A stretch of 64,000 nucleotides of DNA from Melastoma dodecandrum. Taxonomy: Eukaryota; Streptophyta; Magnoliopsida; Myrtales; Melastomataceae. The notes under the pieces are model-generated. The model saw nothing but the letters and a program-made list of their open reading frames with translations. It was not told the DNA's origin and made no database searches. The stretch is taken from NCBI GenBank assembly GCA_029817715.1, contig JARUPY010000495.1:248001-312000 (forward strand). The letters are read 5' to 3'. A program made the position numbers and the translations under genes. Below are positions 34,192 to 43,925 of this stretch, piece by piece (the stretch's first letter is position 1; every line of letters starts with the position of its first letter).

Positions 34192-34960
34192 AATTAGTAA
34201 CAAGTGTCGTAACCAGGGTAGAGAGATAATTTCACAACATAAATAGGTTCGGTGTTAGGTTCGGAAACACTGTTCAAAGTAGTAAATTTGTTAGTAAACG
34301 CCTTCATTTTTTAGTAACAGTTTACTACTTTTTTTAGTAAAAACAACTCAAAATTAGTAAAATTTACTAAGAGGAAGAGTTTTTTACTAAAAAAAACGAT
34401 AGAATTAGTAAACAGTTACTAATTATCGGCATAATTCGTACAGTAAAAAGTAGTAAAATTTACTACGTTTTTTACTAACCTTGCGTTGACTTTACTAAAA
34501 CATTTCTGTTAGTAAAGTCAACGCAGAAGTAGTAAAAAAGGTAGTAAATTTTACTGCTTTTTTTACAAAAACTGGTTTGACTTTACTAAAATACGAAAAA
34601 ATAGTAAAATCAACGCAAAATTTGTAAAAAAAGGAGTAAATTTTACTACTTTTTTTACTAATTCTGCGTTGACGTTACTAACGGAAATGTTTTAGTAAAG
34701 TCAGCGCAAAAGTAGTAAACTTGAACTGGAATGAATAGTGAAAAAGTAGTAAAATTTCCGTACTTTTTTACTAAGTTTGCGTTGACTTTACTTAAAGTTG
34801 ACCGAAAAGTAGTAAATTTTACTACATTTTTTACTAAATATGCGTTAACTTTTTTAGTATTAATTAGTAACGATCAACTTTTAGTAAAATTTACTACTTT
34901 CCGTTAGTATTAATTAGTAAACTACGTAACGGTTACGTGCACGTACCGTTAGCCGCTTCC
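34192..34960 (-). repeat. Right TIR of the MULE
   Basis: Reverse-complement partner of 27658-28428. Small differences exist (for example ATAGAATTAG where the left arm has CCAGAATTAG in complement), but pairing is high over the whole arm. Confidence 0.9.
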
Positions 34961-35415
34961 GTTATTACATCCTCGGATTTTAAAGCGTAATAGCAATTAG
35001 GTTCTTTTTATTTTCTTTCATTAATTCGTCCCACCAATGGTGTGTTACGGTATTTAAAATTCTTTTTGGTTATTATAATTGTTACCTGTAACTCTAGTTA
35101 TCGTTAATTAATTTGATTAAGATTCATCTATCCAAAATCATCGACGTTAATATGCTAACAAAAATCGTTACCCGAACTCGATTACATTTCGGTCAAGGTG
35201 TCCCCTTTCTCGTGTGACGTAGCCACACGTAATCGAATCCGAAATCTCGACAATGCCTCGTTAATAACGTCCGTTGATCACGAGAATACTAGACTATCGT
35301 GTCCACGTCATATTCTAACTAAGTCCAAATTTGACTCGCCCACAATTCTTATTCCAATCAATTATTTACATGTGTATATAATATACCATTGAATTTTACG
35401 GGTCGTTACAGATAA

Positions 35416-35510
35416 ACTTAACCCCTTAGCTACAACACTACTATCCATCATTTACGGCTAGGACGACTGGGGTATTTAATCTCATTTGTTCCCCTAGCTA
35501 TCTTCTCGCG
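35416..35510 (-). pseudogene. Plastid 16S rRNA fragment in the nuclear genome (NUPT)
   Basis: Read on the + strand, CATTTACGGCTAGGACGACT, GGGGTATTTAATCTCATT and CCCCTAGCTATCTTCTC match the complement of the conserved 16S rRNA region around the 790 loop, with several changes. The preceding CTTAACCCCTTAGCTACAAC also matches, after an internal deletion of about 35 bp. The plastid form (GGCTAGGACTACTGGGG) fits better than the mitochondrial one. It begins right after the target duplication of the solo LTR. Confidence 0.6.
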
Positions 35511-36133
35511 CGTCGCGTTTGACACCCCTTGGAAATTGAGGACGACAAGCCACGACTCGAGTAAGCCCATTTAGGGAGATCACGGGGATTGAACTCCACC
35601 TTTCTCCTTAGCTCTTCGGTGTTCGAGTCAAGGGGTCTGTCGGATAATAATGAAGGATGAACTCGGAATTCCGCACGGACATACGATTCATTAAATAAGT
35701 TGGTGAACATGTCCATTTAAAAATATAAATACGAACACAAATATTATTTATGTGGAAATGAGTTCCCGCAGTTTAGATGATGGACAAGATAAAACTAAAA
35801 GCAATACTGTTTTAAATCATATATGTAATGTCCACGTCTCGAATTATATCCCCTGAAAAGTGAAAAATATTGAAGATCATTTCAAATTATCTACCTAAAA
35901 ATAATTATTGACAATATAAACAAAAACAACGAGTTGCCTAACATTCAATGGCGCTATCATTTACGGTCCAAATTTCGGATCGTGTTTTTCCCAGAGAAAA
36001 CTTCCACCACATTGGTACAACATAAAATGCAATTTATAAAGCAAATTGGTAAAAATTAATTCTATTCATAAAAGTTATTGAATATTTATCCTAAACTTTT
36101 AAGTGTAAGCACCATAAGTCTAATTAATATTGA

Positions 36134-36327
36134 CGAGCGTTTGTTGCCTCTTAGGACACTTGCCTCATTTATTCTTTCGTCGCTGCCTCGGACGTAGCGT
36201 GATTTATTTATTTAGTTACGTATTATTTGTGTACGTAGTTATGGTGTTGTTTTTTATATTTCCGGGGTATACCCCGTGATCTTTGTACAAACTATTTTTG
36301 GATTATGGATTATTATTTATCAAATCA
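36134..36327 (+). mobile_element. Short retroposon insertion (5'-truncated LINE-like)
   Basis: A 194-bp insertion upstream of copy 2 is flanked by an exact 8-bp duplication, AATATTGA (36126-36133 and 36328-36335). Copy 1 keeps the empty site with a single AATATTGA at 3630-3637. The 3' end (CTTTGTACAAACTATTTTTG, then TTATCAAATCAAAT) looks like the tail of a plant L1-type LINE; that class assignment is weaker than the insertion itself. Confidence 0.75.
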
Positions 36328-36673
36328 AATATTGATATCCTAGCCTCGAATTTTTAAATAATTTTTATTCCTTCGAAAAGAATGGATTTGATCATTTTTG
36401 TTGGATGACATAATGATTTGTTTAAATAAAAAGTATTTTTTTTCTTGAATGATAAAGAAAGAATTCCCAACATGATACTTTTTCAGTTACATGGTTATAG
36501 GAAAATACAAACTAATTAGTCGAAACAATTTTCATTTTAAATTTAATTTCTTTTCTTCACGGTACCTTACTTCGATTCCTTGATTAATTTATGTTAGTAC
36601 CATAAAGATCCTTGAGATGTCTTGATCATTGGAAATGCTTTCCTTAGCCGATCAAGGGAAGAACAATTTAGCC

Positions 36674-36680
36674 TATAAAT
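36674..36680 (+). promoter_or_regulatory. TATA box of DUF4220 copy 2
   Basis: TATAAAT lies 58 bp before the start codon, preceded by one copy of the GGAAATGCTTTCC / CCTTAGCCGATCAAGGG module (36630-36662). Confidence 0.55.
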
Positions 36681-36737
36681 TCACAGCGAATCCAAAGTGA
36701 AAAATGAATTGATCGGGCTATTCTTCAGGAAAAACAC

Positions 36738-39241
36738 ATGGCGACTTCGGTTGTAGCGAGCTTGCAAGATCTGTGGGATGCGTGGGGCATTCGAGGTTTC
36801 ATGATCCTCAGCCTTATGATGCAACTGCTTCTTGCAATCGTCTCCCCGTTCAGGAAGAGGACGTCCAACCGTTGGGTCATCCTTCTGATATGGTCAGCCT
36901 ACTTCCTCGCGGACTGGGCTGCCATATTCGCGTTCGGGTTGATCTCAAATGCCAGATGCAAGAATTCAACTTCCATCGACCAGGATCTACTTGCATTCTG
37001 GTCTGCCTTCCTTCTCATACATTTGGGCGGGTCGGATTCTATTACTGCCTATTCTCTAGAGGACAATACGCTATGGCTGCGTCACTTGGTCGGCCTTGTA
37101 GCCCAGGTACTTGCCTTCCTCAATATCTTTGTTAAGACGCTCCCAAGTAACGATCTTCGGGTTCCGACAGTCCTGATAGCTGTTGCCGGTGCTATCAAAT
37201 ACGGGGAGAGGACCAGAGCGTTGTATCTTGCGAGCATCGAGAAGCTTAAGAAGTCAATCGTTAAATCACGTGGTCTCACCCAGAACAGAAATATTACAAG
37301 GGGGCCGATTGTGGCACTGGCACCCCAGTCCAATACTGGCGGCAGCAATAGTGAGGAAGATACCCGCCAAGCGAGAATCAAGACAGCCTTCCACTTCTTC
37401 CAAATATTCAGGGGTCTGGTTGTTGACATGATGCCAGACCACTCCGAATGGCTCGAGACCCGAGATTTTTTCCTGAACCAAGATGCTCTGGCAACATTCG
37501 AAATTTTGAAGATGGAGCTGAAGTTATTCTATGAGGTGTTCTATACCAAGGTCCTTGCGGCCAACTCAGCATGGGGAGTGCTCATTCGCAGTCTGGCCTT
37601 TTATAACGTCCTCATCGCCCTGATTATGTTTTGCCTAATAAGGAAAGCGGAGATTCACAGGGTCGATGTTCTAATCACTTACTCGTTGCTAGCCGGAGTG
37701 ATTGCTTTGGATTCAGCAAGTGAGTTACTGCTAATTATGTCAAATTGGACCAGGGTCGATACTACTTACTTAGGATGCCAAGTGGTCGGACATGGACTAG
37801 TCTTAACTTTCATAGTTGGCATGGCCATAGCGTGCTTAGCCGGCTTCCTTTCTGCTCTTTGCTGCAATACCGTTGCATCCCGGCAATGGTCAGAGAGTAC
37901 AGGTTCGCTGAGCATTTTAGGGCGTGCTTTCGAGGAGTCTCGTCCGAGGAAAGGATCCAAGTTAAGTGATTATTGGAGTAAAATCAACGGTACAATCTTA
38001 GCCCCCTTTTAATTTATATTGTCGTTTTACTCGACCCGTATATCTTTTCTCTTCAATTTTGAATATAGAATGAAAAAAACAAGTTTATTTCCATTCAAGT
38101 TTGAAATTAAATTGGTATCAAAGGAATGATTTTACGTTCTCCTATGCTAAATACATGATGAATATAAATAGATAAAACTGAAAAAGAGATCAAAACCAGA
38201 AAATTAAAAATTAAAAGTTTTAGAGAAAAAACAGAGTAATAGTTTCTGGTCGTACAGACAGGTTGTATAGATTGCATTTGTAGACTAAAAAATGTAAGTG
38301 CATTTCTTTTTCTGTCTTAATTGCTTAAAATTATGAAAAAAATCAAATATTGAGTACTAGATTTGGAGGTGTTTGTTAGTATTTGGTAATTTGCATTAAC
38401 TATTTATATTGTTCCCATAATATGTCTTTATGGGTTAATCAGTCGAGGTATAAAAAGAAAACATTTTTCAGGTAAGATCAACGACAAGATGGGGGTAGTC
38501 ATCCTCACCAAATTGCCATATCAATGGAAGAACAACCTTGATATGGAACTGTGGGACTTCGTGTTTAGTCAATTGAAAGGAAAAGCTTTGCCCGCCGATG
38601 ATATGGTCAAGGTAAGGGCGGTATACGAGGCAAGGGGTGAAGGTCCACTTCGTAATGTGAATTTAGTAGAGTTAGGACATCATATGGATGATTTGGAGTT
38701 TGAGAATAGCATCCTCATCTGGCATTGCGCGACAGAGATATGTTATCAGGTTGACATACAGATCGATGGAGATAACAACAAAAGAAGGATGTTCAGCAAG
38801 GTCTTATCGGATTACCTGGTCTATCTTCTTATCAAGCAACCAAAGTTAATGTCCCCTGTCGCTGGGATCGAGGAAATAAGGTACCGTGACACTTGTGTCG
38901 ATGCAAAGAATATCGGCAAGAGACATCTCGTGGAAACGATGGATCAATTCTGCAGGAATATACTCGATGAGCAAACGGGTACTGCCGAATCGGATGACAG
39001 GACAGGAAAGGGTAAGTCTGTGTTGTCCGATGCATGCATCGTAGCTAACACGCTGAGGCAAAAAGGTTTGACGAAGTGGGATGTAATTAGCGAGGTATGG
39101 GTGGAGGTGTTGTTATATGCGGCCGGCCATTGTCGTGCCGACTCGCATGTACGCCTGTTGAGCGAGGGTGGGGAGTTCATAACCTTCGTATGGTTGTTGA
39201 TGGCTCACTTTGGGATAATAACTCGCTCTCCTAAGGAGTAA
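36738..39241 (+). CDS. DUF4220/DUF594 membrane protein, copy 2, intact
   Basis: Two exons, 36738-37977 and 38472-39241, give 669 residues, within the usual size of this plant family. Residues 1-410 hold the DUF4220 domain with about eight hydrophobic segments (for instance GFMILSLMMQLLLAIVSP and WVILLIWSAYFLADWAAIFA) and the family block LLAFWSAFLLIHLGG. The C-terminus, about 590-655, is DUF594 (WDVISEVWVEVLLYAAGHC, then LLSEGGEFITFVWLLMAHF). The intron (37978-38471) is phase 1 with donor GTAAAA and acceptor TTTTCAG. A second in-frame donor 12 bp later (GTACAA, 37990) would add four residues. Without splicing, the first exon ends after 424 residues. The protein is probably a membrane protein; its molecular role is unknown. 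No frame break is seen. Confidence 0.88.
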
Positions 39242-39341
39242 GGAGCTGCAGATGAAGTAAGAATTCAAAAATCAGTTATCAACTTGCTTGAAGAATATTG
39301 TTCAATATTTCAACGGTAATGCTTGCTTTTAATTTGTATTA

Positions 39342-39347
39342 AATAAA
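39342..39347 (+). terminator. Poly(A) signal of copy 2
   Basis: AATAAA in the shared AATTTGTATTAAATAAAA stretch, about 100 bp after the stop. Confidence 0.6.
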
Positions 39348-39944
39348 ACCATGTGAGTTAGTCCTGGGATGTCCCGAGTCGTTTGATGTTTTACAATCTC
39401 TTTTAAATAATTTATGCTTTGATATCTTTCATAATGGCGTGACACTATGTGAGATATAATACTATCAAGAGTTATTCTCCTTTTAATTGTATATTCCAGG
39501 AACGAAAATCCACAAATCATAACATTTAAGTATTCCTTAATAAATATGTTTGAAGCCGCAGGCCATGTGATATGTTAAGTAAATGGTCAAAACTCTCAAT
39601 GTATTGGACAAAATGTGTAGTAAAACGTCGAGTAACAGACATGATGATATACTCAAGGGGTATGAGTTAGATGGTAATATGAGTGTAAGATTATGTTGAG
39701 AAAGGTTCCTAAAGAATGATTTTCTTTCGCTTTCTTCAACAGGAAACAAGGCTTCAAGAGACTTACTCCGGATAAACAATTTGGATATAAAACTTTTTTG
39801 TCCTTTTTCTTTCTTCCACTTTGCTTTTGCAACCGTCGTATTTCGGCCCATATGTCTAATTGTGCATTTTGTTTTTAGCTATGATCAAAGGCTGACGGTT
39901 AAAATGAAGACAAAAGAACACGAACTAAACCTCCTGCGTGCCGT

Positions 39945-42900
39945 CGAATACATTTTGAAGGCGCTTTTGAGATATTAAGATTTAATCGTGTTATTTTCAG
40001 TTTTGCCCATCTCATTGGCAAGTATTCATCGGACTAAATTCTCTAGAATAGTGTATGAGGTATACTGAAGTGGTTGAAAGATGGTAGGAGTATTGTACCA
40101 ACTTGCAAAATTTATTGGGATGAACTTCACACTCAAACTTGAGGAAATGGCACATCTGCATTGGAGTGCTATTCGAAAACAAAAATTACACGAACTTCTT
40201 TTACCTTGACGTAAGGCATCTCTTTGAATTGAAAGGGTAATCTTGTTTGAGCATTTTCCGTCAAAAGAATTCGTTTCTCTCCGGTGATTTCCCACTATGT
40301 TTGTGATAGCTTTTTTATGTAATTTTTTATTTATTTATATTAAATACTGAATAAATCTTTAGGTAGTTTATATGAAAGAAGATCCATCCGGGCAAAGACA
40401 TTCCTCGGCGAATGAGGGAAACCTCATTCTCATCCACAAATTTGACACATTCATTTTTATGTTACCACTCACTTTCATTTTGTTTATCATGTGCCTTCTT
40501 CCCTCTCATTCTTTTGACACTCTTGGATGATTTATATTTGGTTAATTCTATTAGTTCTTAATGCTTTCTTATTGATTGATCACCAATAGAGTTGAATAGT
40601 GAAGTTAGGTGAACTTGGAAGGGAAATCCTGAGTTAAGCACGGGAATAGGAATAACATAAGTTAATCTTGGTCGGAAGACGAGATTATTAACGAACGGGA
40701 TAAGAATATACCTAATCGTCTTAGGTAATCAAATTGGTTTTCTGAACTTAACTCGTTAGAACTTTCATTTTCCTTAATTCAATATTTAGTTCATGTAGTT
40801 GAATAACAGAAAATTGGCGTATTTTAATACTTGAAGAAGTTTAGAACAGTCATTGAGGGAACGATATCTTACTTACATTCTATTACTTGTACGATCGTGC
40901 ACACTTGCGTGGTGAATACATTTTCGACGTGAGAAAGTCGAGGGTGACGAGCGAAAGACGGAGCATCACCCAGAGAGAAAGTGTATTGTATTGTGTAGGT
41001 GATTTATCCAAGAAAGCTATACGGAGTCACTACCAACTTTATTTTAGAACATGGTATTGAAAAAACCCGAGAGGGTTCGAGGATTTTTATTTATAAGCCG
41101 TACATTTATCACATGCGAAAAGATGGTGATGCTCTAAAAATGATTTTCCATTATAGACTTTGAACCTGATTCGGGCTTTGAATCCAGACTCATGCCATTG
41201 GATTACGAGTGGGTGTTACACACAAATCGAGCGTTGGACCCGAACTAATATAAAATGATCACCAATACAAATACAAACAAGTATTGATATCAAAATAGAT
41301 GGGAAGGGGTGATGACCTTGACCTATGCACGTGTGTCTCCTCATGGACCAGAAACCCGTCGGGATGGTTCAACATCGAGCGGGTAGCGTCTGTTGAGGCC
41401 GCTCTTGTGTTCCTCACATTCCAGAGTCATCTTTAAGGGAACCTCTCAATGTTGTGTTGTAGTAGATTCTACGGTCGTGTCGAATCTGACCGTTGTGTGG
41501 TGATGACGGGCCGTACGCACCTGCAAGCTCAACAGCAAAGCAAGGTAAATGTCTCAAAACTGGATAATGCAAGATAAAGATGTCAAACAATGTGTAAATG
41601 GGCTTGAAAAATTTTTAAAATTTAGGGAGGTATCTAATCCATCAAAGATGTAATGGGTGATCCCAAAATACCAAGAAATTCAACAAATTTAGGTGAGACC
41701 CAAAACACAATTTTATTGTAGAGTGTACTCAAAGAAAAATCATAATTAGTGATCCACAAGCCCAGGGAGGACAAAACCAAAGCCAAAAGATTCCTAACTC
41801 AAATAAAATTTCATGACATATAAAGTCACAAATGAAATGGCATCATTTACCAAAACAAGAGTACTGAACGAAACTAGTATGCATGTCGGATTGGTTTTAT
41901 ACATTTCTCAGCCAAGAAAGGTTGACTTGGGTGAAATAAAATTTCATGGTGTTTTCATCATGTAAGGAACTGCATATCAAATTTTGGAAATATTTTCGAC
42001 ATGTGTAAAAATTAAACCAAAATTTTAAGTGAAACATGGTTCTGATGACAGGGCTGAGAAATCAATTGGTTATTCTAATATGGTGATAAAGGCCAATTTC
42101 TTATTGTCACGCTTACCGAATATCAAAGTATCGAAATAACGAGAAGGTTGTTTTATTTATTACTAAATTTATCCACGAGATGAAATGGAGCCCATGTATA
42201 TTTCTTATGCAAATAAAAATGATTTCACAAAAATTCTCCTGGAGTCAATCATGAGGTTTCCAATTGATATTTTTACTAAAGCACTTGGAAATGATTTTTT
42301 TAAGTATATAAAGTTCAAGATGGACCTGTAGTATTTACAAGCACTGACTTGAGGATGGAATGAGAGAAATTAAGAATAATAAATGAGAATAATTTATAAT
42401 ATTGAATGATTGACTGATCACGGAATATATGAAATTGATTGTACATGTAATTATAGAAAATATGTATTGATATTTTCGTAATAGGAATGATCATAGCATT
42501 TTCTTAATTTAGAGTTAGCTTTTGTATATATATTAGTTCTCCTCAAATTGTTAAATAACACAAGGAAAAAATTTCTATCATTTCCAATTTCTCATTCCAG
42601 GAAGGTCGAAATTGGGTGAAATAAAATCTCATGACTTTCTCTCATGTAAGGAACAACATATCAGAAGTTGGGAAATTTTGGAAGTTTGTAAAAACTTAAA
42701 CCAAAATTTTAAGTGAAACATGGTTCTCAAAATAGGAATGAACTTTGAAAAATCATAACGAGATGTACTTTATACTAATTCCTGTCTGGAAAATGTCAGA
42801 TGTAATTTCACGAGCTTCGTTACTGCAAACTGAGCTATATGATGATAAAAGGTCAATTTATTATTGTCACACCTCCGAATTTCGTGAAGAGATAATTATA

Positions 42901-43925
42901 TATGTTTTTTTCACAGCATCGATACAACAAGAAGGTCGGTATGCTGATTACTAAAGAACCCATGTTGCAAATAAAATGCTTTCACAAAAATTTCTTATAT
43001 AATCAAGAATGAGGTTTTCATTTGATTCGTCCGAGATCATGAGTCGGTAGTCCCAACCGGCTGGCCAGTGGTATCTCAGGTCGAGTAAAATTATATATCC
43101 GTAATACGGTCCCATTCATTTAGTTCTGTCCCCCTGCCCTCTTCCCATGATGCACCCGCACGCCCCGAGCTTGTTCCAGAAGCACCCTCACGACTCTCCC
43201 ACTACGCTTTCTCGACATGTCCTCACGTACATTCAATCGGTTTCAGCTCATTCGAGCACTGTTTACTCACTTCCTCATTGTCATTCTACATGAAAATGTG
43301 ACACCATTGAACGTTGAAAGCAACGTTACGTCACTCCTCGAGGCGTTTAAGAGCACTTCCATTGCAACTGATCTTTTTTGTTGGATGGCGTTAATGTTTT
43401 TTTTTTTAAATAAAAAATGTATTTTTTTCTTAAATTATAAAGAAAGAATTACCAACATAATATTGTTTTTTGTTAACTTTTAAAAGTTACATCGTATTAA
43501 AAAAGAACATAGAGGAACGATTACATCATTTCCATAACTACAAAACCAAACTAAAATTAAAGATATTATTTTGATTTTAATTTTCATTACTGTTCTTCCA
43601 CGTTACCTCGATTCTTTGATTACTTGAATTTGCAAAGAATAACGAGCACAACTTTTAAATATTCCGATATGAAAAGAGCCGAATTATATTATTTTAATAC
43701 CATAAAAGATCCTTCAGATGTCTTGATCACAGGAAATGCTTTCCTTAGCGGATCAAGGGAAAAACAATTTATCCTATGAACTCACAGCGAATCCAAAGTG
43801 AAATTGAAGCTAGCTATTCTTCGCAAAAAACACATGGCGAGTTCGGTTGTAGCATGCTTGCATGATCTGTGGGATGCGTGGGGCATTCGAGGTTTGATGA
43901 TCCTCAGCCTTACGATGCAACTGCA
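39945..43925 (+). repeat. Left arm of a 4-kb inverted duplication
   Basis: The sequence returns in reverse complement at 51686-56415. At one end ACATTTTGAAGGCGCTTTTG (39950) matches the complement near 56400. At the other end the first 30 codons of copy 3 match the complement of 51686-51776. The arm holds no gene apart from the copy 3 promoter and start. It is AT-rich, with a block near 41000-41520 that is GC-richer. Confidence 0.88.
41906..42730 (+). repeat. Dispersed duplicate blocks inside the inverted-repeat arm
   Basis: A block at about 41906-42055 recurs, diverged, at about 42590-42725: GGGTGAAATAAAATTTCATG, CATGTAAGGAAC, ACATATCA and CCAAAATTTTAAGTGAAACA lie in the same order. The right arm has both copies too (near 54300-54440 and 53640-53770), so the local duplication is older than the inversion. 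Confidence 0.75.

Larger units (their letters stand above)
27658..34960. mobile_element. Mutator-like element (MULE), 7.3 kb, potentially autonomous
   Basis: Long terminal inverted repeats (27658-28428 and 34192-34960) start GAGAAGCGGCTAACGG and GGAAGCGGCTAACGG. An 8-bp direct repeat, GTTATTAC, flanks them (27650-27657 and 34961-34968), which fits the 8-11 bp duplications of MULEs. Inside are an intact transposase on the + strand and a second, convergent gene on the - strand. The host sequence on both sides is one solo LTR. The intact transposase and well-preserved TIRs point to a fairly recent insertion. Confidence 0.9.
25804..35410 (-). mobile_element. Solo LTR, family B copy 1, split by the MULE
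   Basis: Two segments, 25804-27657 and 34961-35410, form one minus-oriented LTR of about 2.3 kb. On the - strand it starts TGTAACGACCCG (ending at 35410) and ends CGTTTCA (25804). A 5-bp target duplication GATAA is present at 25799-25803 and 35411-35415, on either side of the whole compound structure. Homology with 44549-46181 is clear at both ends. Examples are the GATTACGT-GTCACG-type block near 35210, and the block around 25970-26010 that matches 45975-46055. The MULE was inserted later. Confidence 0.85.

Noticed and set aside
33586..34203. 205-codon frame on the - strand at the right end of the MULE
   Set aside because: It crosses the tandem repeat and runs into the TIR; composition, not coding, explains it.
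43798..43833. N-terminal extension of copy 3
   Set aside because: The extension begins with GTG, not ATG, and is the leader sequence in copies 1 and 2.
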